From Actinomycetota bacterium (GTDB lineage: Bacteria > Actinomycetota > Acidimicrobiia > Spongiisociales > UBA4744): a stretch of DNA of 64,000 bases. Of this stretch, positions 41,061 to 49,331 are shown piece after piece (position 1 is the first letter of the stretch; the number at the start of each line of letters is the position of its first letter). The notes under the pieces were generated by a model. That model ran no database searches. It was not told where the DNA came from and worked only from the letters and a program-made list of their open reading frames with translations. Made by a program: the position numbers and the translations under genes. The DNA lies in assembly GCA_013152275.1 (NCBI GenBank), contig JAADGS010000073.1:20780-84779 (forward strand). Direction: 5' to 3'.

Positions 41061-42854
41061 ATGCGGCCCATCCGCATCGCAAACATCTCCGGCATGTTCG
41101 GCGATCGCCCTTCCGCCGCGCTGGAAATGTTGCAGGGAGGCGACGTCGACGTCCTCTCCGGCGACTGGCTGGCGGAGCTGACCATGCTGATCATGGCCCG
41201 GACGCGAATGCGGCGGCCCGATGGAGGCTACGGACGTACCTTCGTCGCCCAGATGGAGCAGATCATGGGCACCGTGCTCGATCGCGAGGTGAAGGTCGTG
41301 GTGAACGCCGGCGGCCTCGACCCTCTCGGCTGTGCAGAAGCCGTCCGAGAGGTCGGCAACCGTCTCGGGCTCGCTCCCACGGTGGCTGCGATCACCGGCG
41401 ACGACCTCTCCGGCCGCCTCGGGGATCTTGCCGCCGCAGGGGCATCGTTCATCAACCTCGACACCGGAGAACCGCTCGACGACAAAACGGACAGGATCCT
41501 CACCGCCAATGCCTATCTCGGAGGCTGGGGGATCGCCTCGGCACTCCGCCACGGCGCAGACATCGTGGTGACCGGCAGGGTCACCGACGCCTCGCTCGCC
41601 GTCGGCCCCGCGGCCTGGTGGCACGAATGGGCGAGGGACGATTGGGATGCACTGGCGGGAGCGGTCGTGGCCGGCCACGTGATCGAGTGCTCGATGCAGG
41701 CGACCGGCGGCAACTTCTCGTTCTTCGACGAGGTACCCGACCTCGACTATCCCGGCTTCCCCTGGGTGGAGATCGCGGCTGACGGGTCGAGCGTGGTCGG
41801 TATCCATGAGGGTGCCGGCGGCGAGGTGTCGATCCCGACGGTGACCTCGCAGCTTCTCTACGAGATCGGGAGTCCCGAGTACGACAACGCAGACGTCACC
41901 GCGCGTTTCGACTCTATCGAGATCGAGGAGATCGCTCCGAACCGCGTCAGACTCTCCGGGATCAAGGGGCAGCCGCCGCCGCGGACCCTCAAGGTGGCTG
42001 CCGCCTACGCGGGCGGTTTCCGCAACACGATGATGATCGGCCTGACAGGCCTCGACGCCGAAGCCAAGGCAGACCTCTTCTGCCGCCAGTTCTGGCGGGC
42101 ATGCCCATGGGATCCTGAGGACTATGAGGAGGTGCGCACCACGCTCATCGGCCGGGGCGAACAAGATCCGTCGTCGAACGCCGCCGCCGTCTCCTACCTG
42201 GAGATCGCGGTGCGCGACCCGGACGAGGAGAAGGTGGGCCGCTCATGGGCGGACACGGTGGTGCACATCGCGCTCGGCTCGATCCCCGGTCTGTTCGGCG
42301 TGTGGCCGCCCCGGAAGGCCTCTCCCTACGCCATCTACTGGCCGACCCTGATCGATCGAGATGCGGTCACCGACGTTGTTCATCTCGGTGAGAGATCCTT
42401 CACCGTACCCGAAACCGATCCCGGCGAGCGGTTCACCGTGACCGTGGAAGCACCCCGGCTGCCCTCTCCGCCGTCGGGGTCCCTGGTACGGGTCCCCCTG
42501 GGACGAGTCGTCGGGACACGGTCGGGCGACAAGGGTGGCAGCGCCAACCTGGGAGTGTTCACTCGAACCGATGACGGTTACCCCTGGCTCGCAGCATTCC
42601 TCACCATCGACCGTCTCGTCGATCTGCTCCCCGACCTCGTCGAATACGAGATCGACAGGTACGAACTGCCCCGCCTGCGAGCCCTCAACTTCGTCGTTCA
42701 CGGCATCCTCGACGAAGGCGTCGGCTCCTCCCTGCGCTTCGACGCACAGGCGAAGGGTCTCGGCGAGTACCTCCGAGCCAAGTGGATCGAGGTGCCCGCG
42801 GCCCTGACGGCGCCGCAAGATCGAAACCAGACCGACCGAGAGCCCGGTCGGTGA
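41061..42854 (+). CDS. AtuA-family protein (acyclic terpene utilisation)
   Basis: The 597-residue protein matches the AtuA layout. It starts RIANISGMFGDRPSAALEMLQGGDVDVLSGDWLAELTM, the AtuA N-terminal domain, with NAGGLDPLGCAEAV, ADIVVTGRVTDASLAVGPA and ECSMQATGGNF. The C-terminal domain includes GTRSGDKGGSANLGVFTR. AtuA is needed for citronellol/geraniol breakdown in Pseudomonas, but its chemical step is not established. AAGGAG stands 7 bases before the ATG, and the alpha subunit stop is 2 bases upstream. Its 3' end contains most of a second inverted repeat. Confidence 0.88.
   Translation: MRPIRIANISGMFGDRPSAALEMLQGGDVDVLSGDWLAELTMLIMARTRMRRPDGGYGRTFVAQMEQIMGTVLDREVKVVVNAGGLDPLGCAEAVREVGNRLGLAPTVAAITGDDLSGRLGDLAAAGASFINLDTGEPLDDKTDRILTANAYLGGWGIASALRHGADIVVTGRVTDASLAVGPAAWWHEWARDDWDALAGAVVAGHVIECSMQATGGNFSFFDEVPDLDYPGFPWVEIAADGSSVVGIHEGAGGEVSIPTVTSQLLYEIGSPEYDNADVTARFDSIEIEEIAPNRVRLSGIKGQPPPRTLKVAAAYAGGFRNTMMIGLTGLDAEAKADLFCRQFWRACPWDPEDYEEVRTTLIGRGEQDPSSNAAAVSYLEIAVRDPDEEKVGRSWADTVVHIALGSIPGLFGVWPPRKASPYAIYWPTLIDRDAVTDVVHLGERSFTVPETDPGERFTVTVEAPRLPSPPSGSLVRVPLGRVVGTRSGDKGGSANLGVFTRTDDGYPWLAAFLTIDRLVDLLPDLVEYEIDRYELPRLRALNFVVHGILDEGVGSSLRFDAQAKGLGEYLRAKWIEVPAALTAPQDRNQTDREPGR
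42831..42852. promoter_or_regulatory. Candidate TetR-family operator 2
   Basis: Perfect 8-base arms ACCGACCG and CGGTCGGT flank the spacer AGAGCC, giving 18 of 22 positions identical to operator 1. It overlaps the last codons of the AtuA gene and lies 27 bases before the acyl-CoA dehydrogenase start, implying an internal regulated promoter. Confidence 0.65.
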
Positions 42855-42879
42855 CCAAGGACCGATGTCAGGAGACCCC

Positions 42880-44025
42880 ATGCCATTCACCGAAGATCAT
42901 CACCACTTCCGACGGGTCGTCCGGGAGTTCGTCGAGCAGGAGATCAATCCCAACGTCGAGGGCTGGGAGGCGGAGGGGATGATGCCCCTCCACGACGTCT
43001 TCTCGGTGATGGGCGACCTCGGATTCCTCGGCCTCGAGTACGACCCGGAGTTCGGCGGTCAAGGCGCAGACCATTTCTTCACCGTCGTTCTCTCCGAAGA
43101 GTTCGGTCGAGCGGACCACGGCAGCATCGGGATGGCGCTCGGGGTGCAGGTCGCGATGGCGACACCGTCCCTGCACCGTTACGGATCTCCCGCATTGAAG
43201 CAGCGGTACCTGGCCCCGGCCCTACGCGGCGAGATGGTGGCGGCAATCGCGGTCACCGAGCCGGACGCAGGTTCCGATGTGGCCGCCATCCGCACCAGGG
43301 CGGAACGTTTCGGTGACGAGTGGGTGATCAACGGATCCAAGATGTTCATCACCAATTCGCTTCAGGCGGACTGGCTCTGCCTTCTCGCCCGCACCTCTGA
43401 TGAATCCGGGTACCAGGGGATGAGTCAGATCATCGTTCCCACCGCCATCGAGGGCGTCGAGGTTTCGCGCAAACTGGACAAGCTCGGGATGCACGCTTCT
43501 GATACGGCACCGATCACCTTCACCGACGCGAGGGTCCCCGTCGACCACACGCTTGGCATCGAAGGGATGGGATTCCAGCAGCAGATGGCACAGTTCGTCG
43601 AGGAGCGGATGTGGGCTGCGTACTCGTCGGTCGGCTCCATGGAGCGCGCCCTCGCCCGCACCTCCGCGTACCTCAAGCAGCGACACGTGTTCGGAAAGCC
43701 GCTGAGTCGCAATCGCTACCTGACATACAAGCTTGCAGAGTTGGCCGCCGAGGTGGACCTGCTCAAGTACTACAACTACGCCTGTGCCGAGGCCTTCGCC
43801 CGGGGCGAGGACACGACACGATTCGCCACCATCGCCAAGTACAAGTCGGGCAGGCTGATCAGGGAGGTCGCCGACTGGTGCCTCCAGTTCCACGGTGGGA
43901 CCGGGTACATGGAAGAGACCTGGACCACCCGTTTTCTGCGGGACTCCCGTCTCGGCGGTATCGGCGGGGGAGCGGACGAGGTGATGCTCGACATCCTCTC
44001 CCGCATCGACGGCTTTGCCGGGTGA
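42880..44025 (+). CDS. Acyl-CoA dehydrogenase
   Basis: The 381-residue flavoenzyme introduces a 2,3 double bond into an acyl-CoA, passing electrons to ETF. It shows EFGGQGADHFF, the family signature AIAVTEPDAGSDVAAIRTRA, KMFITNSLQADW, and QFHGGTGYMEETWTTRFLRDSR. The position that in MCAD carries the catalytic Glu (YEGT) reads GIGGGADEVM, so the base is more likely the Glu in QFVEERMW, as in isovaleryl-/long-chain enzymes. ATG 42880 has AGGAG 5 bases upstream. Position in the cluster matches AtuD/LiuA-type citronellyl- or isovaleryl-CoA dehydrogenases. Confidence 0.9.
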   Translation: MPFTEDHHHFRRVVREFVEQEINPNVEGWEAEGMMPLHDVFSVMGDLGFLGLEYDPEFGGQGADHFFTVVLSEEFGRADHGSIGMALGVQVAMATPSLHRYGSPALKQRYLAPALRGEMVAAIAVTEPDAGSDVAAIRTRAERFGDEWVINGSKMFITNSLQADWLCLLARTSDESGYQGMSQIIVPTAIEGVEVSRKLDKLGMHASDTAPITFTDARVPVDHTLGIEGMGFQQQMAQFVEERMWAAYSSVGSMERALARTSAYLKQRHVFGKPLSRNRYLTYKLAELAAEVDLLKYYNYACAEAFARGEDTTRFATIAKYKSGRLIREVADWCLQFHGGTGYMEETWTTRFLRDSRLGGIGGGADEVMLDILSRIDGFAG

Positions 44026-44029
44026 CCTG

Positions 44030-44629
44030 ATGCCACCGAACGACCTCAGAGCACGGCGAGAAGACGAGATCGCTCGCGGCGCGTTGAAACTCTTCCTGGA
44101 CAAGGGATTCCACGCCACTTCGGTCCGCGAGATCGCAGCGGCCTCCAACCTCTCCATGGGCGGTCTCTACGAATACATCGAGTCGAAAGGCGATGTTCTG
44201 TGGCTCGTCTACCGCCACCTCCTCACAGGCCTCGAAGCTGCGGTCCCCTCCTCGGCCTCCGGTGAGGACCTGGAGGCGACGCTCGCCGCACTCATCGCGG
44301 CGACGACCGAGCACGCCGCCGAAGTACAGCTCATGTACAGGGAGGCGGGTGCTCTCGACCCGGCGGATCGGGAGCGGCTCGCCGTCTCCGAGCGGGAGCA
44401 GGCAGGTCGGCTTGCCGCCATGGTCGAGGACGGGATCGCATCGGGGCATCTGGCCGGGAACGACCCGGAACTCGTCGCTCACCTCCTCATGTTCCTCACC
44501 GCGTTCTATCCCCTCCGGCGCTGGCTGCTGCGGCACCGCGCCGACCTCGATGCGGGCACCGTCGCCCGATCCGTGGCCCGCATCGTCGTGCACGGCCTGC
44601 GTGCCCGCTCCGGTGTGGACTCTTCCTGA
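44030..44629 (+). CDS. TetR-family transcriptional regulator
   Basis: The 199-residue protein has an N-terminal helix-turn-helix (ALKLFLDKGFHATSVREIAAASNLSMGGLYEYIESKGD, residues about 17-55) and a helical ligand-binding C-terminal domain with several His, Glu and Met that could line an acyl-CoA pocket. It follows the acyl-CoA dehydrogenase by 4 bases, so it is cotranscribed. The two inverted repeats at 37481 and 42831 are the best candidates for its operators, which would make the locus self-controlled, as with AtuR in Pseudomonas. The TTG at 44015 is a less likely start. Confidence 0.9.
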   Translation: MPPNDLRARREDEIARGALKLFLDKGFHATSVREIAAASNLSMGGLYEYIESKGDVLWLVYRHLLTGLEAAVPSSASGEDLEATLAALIAATTEHAAEVQLMYREAGALDPADRERLAVSEREQAGRLAAMVEDGIASGHLAGNDPELVAHLLMFLTAFYPLRRWLLRHRADLDAGTVARSVARIVVHGLRARSGVDSS

Positions 44630-44943
44630 GCGACCGGAGTGCGGTCGTCGCCGGTTCCCGACACGACGCGGCCGATCGTGTCGGCGCTGCTGTCGGTTCG
44701 TTGCGCAAAGTCGGCGAGCGAGCGCCACGATTCGCGGCGAGGGCGGCATCCACCATGGTGTTCCCCGGATCTCGGTGAGGTTGCGAAGCTTGCCACCACG
44801 TGCGGCTCCAAGGGTGACCGTGGTGACGAGAACGAGGAGCATCCACGGCAGAGGCGCACCGTGATCGGTGTGCTTCCTTGGGCGACCCTCTGGAATGTCC
44901 GGATTGGTTAGTGTTTCGCGAAGCCGCGAGAAGGAGGGTCTGT
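44630..44943. other. 314-bp non-coding interval with a weak hairpin at 44658-44684
   Basis: No credible gene is seen; the open frames on both strands are compositional shadows. The perfect 9-bp hairpin CCGACACGA/TCGTGTCGG 28 bases past the TetR stop may terminate the atu-like operon, though no T run follows. The 3' part should carry the promoter of the next enoyl-CoA hydratase, but no clear box is visible. Confidence 0.4.
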
Positions 44944-45711
44944 GTGATCGGTTACGAGGTGTCCGACGGTGTTGCGACGATCACGATCGATGACCCTGAG
45001 CGACGGAACCCGTTGTCGAATGAGGCGGTCCGGGAGTTGAAGGAAACCATCTGCCGGGCAGGGGACGATGCCGACGTGCGGGTGCTCGTGATCACCGGCG
45101 CCGGAGAGAGAGTCTTCTCCGCGGGTGGCGACCTCGCCGGTGGTTTTGTGGACTCGCCGGTCGCGGCGCATGCCTCCCGTGGCGAGTTCGCCGACCTGTT
45201 GCGGGCGATGATGACCCTTCCCAAGCCCATCGTGGGCCGTGTGAACGGTGCGGCGATCGGCGGCGGTTTCGGTGTTGCAGCAGCGTGCGACATCACGATC
45301 GTTGTCGACGACGCGAAGCTGGGAACACCCGAGATAAGCCTCGGATTATGGCCCATGATGATCTCTGCGGTGCTGTTCCCGCTCATGCCGCGCAAACGTC
45401 TCTTGCACATGATGATGACGGGACAACTCATCTCGGGGGAAGAGGCCGTAGAACTCGGGATCGCGACCCTCGGTGTGCCCCGAGAGCGACTCGATGTGGT
45501 GGTCGATGCCACCGTCGCGAAGCTCAAGGAGATGCCTTCCGGCGCGCTCGCACTTGGAAAACGGGCGTTCTACGCGACGGCGTCGATGGATCCCGACACC
45601 GCGCTCGACAATCTGCACATCGGGCTCACCGCCGTGTCGTTCACGGACGATGCCGCCGAGGGGGTGGCTGCGTTCCTGGAGCGTCGCGGCCCCACCTGGA
45701 CGGGCCGGTAG
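44944..45711 (+). CDS. Enoyl-CoA hydratase/isomerase family protein
   Basis: The 255-residue crotonase-fold protein has ITIDDPERRNPLSNEAVREL, GERVFSAGGDLAGG (first oxyanion segment), GRVNGAAIGGGFGVAAACD (second segment) and LGTPEISLGLWPMM with a Glu at the first catalytic position. Start is GTG 44944 with AAGGAGG 6 bases upstream. It is only distantly like the copy at 36614, so it is a paralogue with its own substrate. It precedes the Liv transporter/ligase block by about 210 bases and could act on the imported, CoA-activated compound. Confidence 0.85.
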   Translation: MIGYEVSDGVATITIDDPERRNPLSNEAVRELKETICRAGDDADVRVLVITGAGERVFSAGGDLAGGFVDSPVAAHASRGEFADLLRAMMTLPKPIVGRVNGAAIGGGFGVAAACDITIVVDDAKLGTPEISLGLWPMMISAVLFPLMPRKRLLHMMMTGQLISGEEAVELGIATLGVPRERLDVVVDATVAKLKEMPSGALALGKRAFYATASMDPDTALDNLHIGLTAVSFTDDAAEGVAAFLERRGPTWTGR

Positions 45712-45925
45712 CAGTAGCGGCACCCTGTGCCGAGTCCGGTACCGGGTGTGGCCGACGAAGCGAGCCCGGCAGCCCGCCGGAACATCTGGCAAGGGTGACG
45801 ACGCCGTGCAGCCTCCCGATCGTGTGCTGCGAGCCGATGACGGGGAGGAAGATAGGGAAGTTTCCCCGACATGGTTCCGGGGCGCTTGCTATCGTCGCCG
45901 CATCCTCGGTGGGAGGGAATAGGGT

Positions 45926-46714
45926 TTGCTTGAGGTCGCCAACTTGGAGGTGGTCTACCACGACGTCATTCTGGTCGTGCGCGGCATCTCGTTCGAAGTC
46001 GGCGAAAGCCAGATCGTTGCCCTTCTGGGAGCGAACGGTGCCGGCAAGACGACCGTTCTGAGAGCCATGTCCGGGCTGCTCGATGTCTGCGACGGCAAGA
46101 TCACGAAGGGCAGGATCACGGTCGATGGTGAGCCCATCCATCGAGCGGAGGCTCCGAGTATCGTGCGCAAAGGTGTGACCCAGGTGATGGAGGGACGCCG
46201 GATCTTCGCCGAGTTCACGGTGGAAGAGAACTTACGTGTCGGAGGGCACACGTCGCACGGCAACCTCGAAGAGCGCCTGGATCGCGTCTTCGGCCTGTTT
46301 CCCCTGCTGAAGGAGCGCCGCAAACTCGTCGCGGGGTATCTCTCCGGTGGAGAGCAGCAGATGCTGGCGATGGGAAGGGCTCTGATGTCCGACCCGAAGT
46401 ACCTTCTGCTCGACGAACCGAGCCTCGGTCTGGCTCCGCTCCTCGTTCAGCAGGTCCGAGACCTCATTGTCGAGATCAACCGCCAAGGAACGGGGATCCT
46501 GCTCGTGGAGCAGAACGCGGCGATGGCGTTGTCGATCGCGGACCACGGCTACATCATGGAGACGGGGAAGATCGTGATGGACAAGCCCGCGTCCGAACTG
46601 ATGCAGGACGAGGATGTCCAGGAGTTCTACCTGGGTCTTCGCGGCTCGGGAGGAGAGCACAAGTCGTTTCGAGACGTCAAGCATTACAAGCGGAGGAAGC
46701 GGTGGCTGTCATGA
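45926..46714 (+). CDS. Branched-chain amino acid-type ABC transporter ATPase (LivF-like)
   Basis: The 262-residue ATPase has Walker A GANGAGKTT, signature LSGGEQQM and Walker B YLLLDEPS, then a longer LivF-type C-terminus with a basic SFRDVKHYKRRKRW tail. With LivG-, LivH- and LivM-like proteins it powers uptake of a substrate delivered by a binding protein. The start is TTG 45926 with a GGGAGGG stretch upstream; TATCGT at 45887 may be its -10. It overlaps the next gene by 13 bases. Substrate is not determined by the ATPase. Confidence 0.9.
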   Translation: MLEVANLEVVYHDVILVVRGISFEVGESQIVALLGANGAGKTTVLRAMSGLLDVCDGKITKGRITVDGEPIHRAEAPSIVRKGVTQVMEGRRIFAEFTVEENLRVGGHTSHGNLEERLDRVFGLFPLLKERRKLVAGYLSGGEQQMLAMGRALMSDPKYLLLDEPSLGLAPLLVQQVRDLIVEINRQGTGILLVEQNAAMALSIADHGYIMETGKIVMDKPASELMQDEDVQEFYLGLRGSGGEHKSFRDVKHYKRRKRWLS

Positions 46715-47532
46715 CCGGCCGGCTCCTCGAAGTCACAGGCCTGCAGCTCAGTTTTGCCGGAATCAGAGCGCTGGACGATATCGGGTTCTCTGTCGGTGAC
46801 GGTGAGCTGTTCGCCATCATCGGTCCGAACGGAGCCGGAAAGACCTCCATCTTCAACTGTCTCAACGGCGTGTACCGGCCACAGCAGGGGTCCATACGGC
46901 TGCGAGGCACGGAACTGATCGGCAAGCGACCGTACCGCATCGCGGGCCTCGGCATCGCCCGCACGTTCCAGAACATCGAACTCTTCGAAAACCTCACGGT
47001 GCTGGAGAACATCCTGCTCGGAAGACATCTTCACGTTCGATACGGAACTCTGTCTGCAATGGCGTGGATCGGCAGGGCGCAACGCCAGGAGGATCTGCAT
47101 CGTGAGCGCGCCGAGGAGATCATCGACTTCCTCGAGATCGAAGCGTACCGCAGGAGCCTCGTCGGAGTGCTTCCCTACGGTGTGCAGAAGCGGGTGGAGC
47201 TCGGACGCGCGCTTGCCATGGACCCGGCGTTGCTGCTTCTCGACGAGCCGGCTGCGGGGATGAACCTCGAGGAGACCGAAGACATGGCTCGCTTCATCCT
47301 CGACATCCAGGAGGAGTTGGGGATCGCGATGATCCTCGTCGAGCACGACATGGGTCTGGTGATGGATATTGCAGACCGCATCATGGTGCTCGACTTTGGG
47401 AGGAAGATCGCCGAGGGAACACCGGCCGAGGTGCAGCGTGATCCCGAGGTGATCAGGGCGTACCTCGGTGAGGAATTCGAGCGGGGCGATCTGAAGTCGG
47501 CCGAAGAGCGTTCGACCGGAGGTGGCACGTGA
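46702..47532 (+). CDS. Branched-chain amino acid-type ABC transporter ATPase (LivG-like)
   Basis: The 276-residue protein has Walker A GPNGAGKTS, the Q-loop region CLNGVYRPQQG, the LivG-style signature LPYGVQKRVELGRAL in place of LSGGQ, and Walker B LLLLDEPAAGMN. FQNIELFENLTVLENILLGR is typical of LivG. Start at GTG 46702 with GGAGGAAG upstream; ATG 46711 is possible. Its end overlaps the acyl-CoA synthetase by 4 bases. Confidence 0.9.
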   Translation: MAVMTGRLLEVTGLQLSFAGIRALDDIGFSVGDGELFAIIGPNGAGKTSIFNCLNGVYRPQQGSIRLRGTELIGKRPYRIAGLGIARTFQNIELFENLTVLENILLGRHLHVRYGTLSAMAWIGRAQRQEDLHRERAEEIIDFLEIEAYRRSLVGVLPYGVQKRVELGRALAMDPALLLLDEPAAGMNLEETEDMARFILDIQEELGIAMILVEHDMGLVMDIADRIMVLDFGRKIAEGTPAEVQRDPEVIRAYLGEEFERGDLKSAEERSTGGGT

Positions 47533-49331
47533 CGGCCAGTATCCCCGAGATGCTGCGTGAGGTTGCCGGCGCCATACCGGACAAGGTGGCTCTGCGAGAA
47601 AAAGAACTCGGGATCTGGCAGGAGACGACCTATGCCGGCTACTGGGATCTCGTCTCGACGGTCGGCATGGCGCTGTGGGCGCTCGGGGTGCGTTCCGGTG
47701 ACAAGGTTGCGATTCACTCCGAGAACCGTATCGCGTGGGTCGTCACCGACCTTGCCGCGCAGGGTATCCAGGCGGTGTCGGTCGGGCTGTATCCGACGAA
47801 CCCTCCTACCGAGGTCGAGTATCTCCTGGGCCATTCGGAAGCCAAGGTGCTGATCGCCGAGGACCAGGAACAGGTGGACAAGGCCCTCGAAGTGAGGGAG
47901 AGGCTGCCGAACCTCGAACGGATCGTGTATGTCGAACCGAGAGGCGTGAGTACGTATCGCGATCCGATCCTTCTGTCGTGGGAGGACTTCCTGACGCTGG
48001 GGCGTAAGCAGCGCGAAGAGACACCGGCGCTCTTCGACGAACTCGTCGACGGTATCGACTCGCACTCCACGGCAACGATCGTGTACACATCGGGCACAAC
48101 GGGTCCGCCCAAGGGGGCGATGCTGTCGCACGACAATCTGCTCTGGACAGCCAGACGTGCGGAACGGATCATCTCGGGAACCCGGCCCGTCAAGGATGCG
48201 GAGTTCCTCTCCTATCTGCCACTGTGCCATGTCTTCGGGCGGCTCTATGACCTCCTCGGAGCGATCGCGATGCGGGCGACGGTCAACTTCGCCGAGTCCA
48301 TCGACACCCTCGTGAACGACCTGGCGGAGGTTCAACCGACCTACTTTCCGGCACCGCCGCGTATCTGGGAGAAGATGAAGGCAGCCGCCGAGATCCGGAT
48401 GGCGGACGCGAGTTTCCTCAAGCGGACCCTGTATGGCGTGTTCATAAAAGCCGGATATCGCAATGTCGATCGTGTCATGAGGAAAGGCTCCAGGGGAGTC
48501 GTCGGAACGTTGACACAGGGTCTCGGATGGTTGTTCGTGTTTCGAGCTCTCCGCAAGAAGTTGGGGATGGGCAAGTGCCGGCAGGCGATCAGTGGAGCTG
48601 CGCCGATCGCGCCGGAGTTGCTGCAATTCTTCATGGCACTCGGAGTACCGATCTTCGAGGGGTGGGGGATGACCGAGACGACGGCATTGGGCACCGTCAA
48701 CCCCGCGAACGATGTAAAGCTCGGCACGATCGGGAAGCCGCTCGATGAGATCGATCTCAAACTGGGTGACGACGGCGAGATCCTCATCCGTCATCCCGGC
48801 ATCTTCCAGGGCTATTTCAAGAATCCCGAAGCAACCGAAGCTGCGTTGGAGGATGGGTGGCTCCACACGGGGGACGTCGGGGAGTGGGTCGGAGACCACA
48901 TGCGGATCATCGACCGCAAGAAAGACATCATCATCACCGCCGGCGGCAAGAACATCTCTCCGTCGGAGATAGAGAACAAGCTCAAGGTCTCGCCGTATGT
49001 GAAGGAGGCGATGGTGATCGGGGACAAGCGCAAGTTCATCAGCGCCCTCATCGGCATCGAGTTCGACACGGTGGCGAACTGGGCGCAGCGCAAGGGCATC
49101 ACGTTCACGACGTATCGAGATCTGTCGGAGAAGCCCGAGGTCATCGAGCTGATCCGAAAGGAAGTCGACCGTGTGAATCGCGACTTCGCCAGGGTCGAGC
49201 AGATCAAGAAGTTCCGTCTCATGCCCAAGGAACTCGACCACGATCAGGGTGAGCTGACCGCGACACTGAAGGTCAAACGCAAGGTGGTCGAGGGGCTGTT
49301 CGAGGACCTGATCGAGGAGATGTACACATGA
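47529..49331 (+). CDS. Long-chain-type acyl-CoA synthetase (AMP-binding)
   Basis: The 600-residue adenylate-forming enzyme activates a carboxylic acid to its CoA ester. The P-loop-like motif is TIVYTSGTTGPPKGAMLSH, followed by GWGMTETTALGTVN, DGWLHTGDVGEW, and RIIDRKKDIIITAGGKNISPSEIEN. The C-terminal catalytic Lys is probably in LTATLKVKRK. Length and motifs match the FadD/ACSL group. It is inserted between the ATPase and permease genes of the Liv-type importer with 4-base overlaps at both ends, so import and CoA activation are translated as one unit. Chain length or class of substrate is open. Confidence 0.9.
   Translation: MTASIPEMLREVAGAIPDKVALREKELGIWQETTYAGYWDLVSTVGMALWALGVRSGDKVAIHSENRIAWVVTDLAAQGIQAVSVGLYPTNPPTEVEYLLGHSEAKVLIAEDQEQVDKALEVRERLPNLERIVYVEPRGVSTYRDPILLSWEDFLTLGRKQREETPALFDELVDGIDSHSTATIVYTSGTTGPPKGAMLSHDNLLWTARRAERIISGTRPVKDAEFLSYLPLCHVFGRLYDLLGAIAMRATVNFAESIDTLVNDLAEVQPTYFPAPPRIWEKMKAAAEIRMADASFLKRTLYGVFIKAGYRNVDRVMRKGSRGVVGTLTQGLGWLFVFRALRKKLGMGKCRQAISGAAPIAPELLQFFMALGVPIFEGWGMTETTALGTVNPANDVKLGTIGKPLDEIDLKLGDDGEILIRHPGIFQGYFKNPEATEAALEDGWLHTGDVGEWVGDHMRIIDRKKDIIITAGGKNISPSEIENKLKVSPYVKEAMVIGDKRKFISALIGIEFDTVANWAQRKGITFTTYRDLSEKPEVIELIRKEVDRVNRDFARVEQIKKFRLMPKELDHDQGELTATLKVKRKVVEGLFEDLIEEMYT

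Noticed and set aside
45712..45925. Gene or RNA element between the second enoyl-CoA hydratase and the Liv-like operon
   Set aside because: About 214 bases with small imperfect hairpins (CCGGTACCGG; CGGGGA/TCCCCG) but no coding or riboswitch-like structure that I can support; a TATCGT at 45887 may be the operon promoter.
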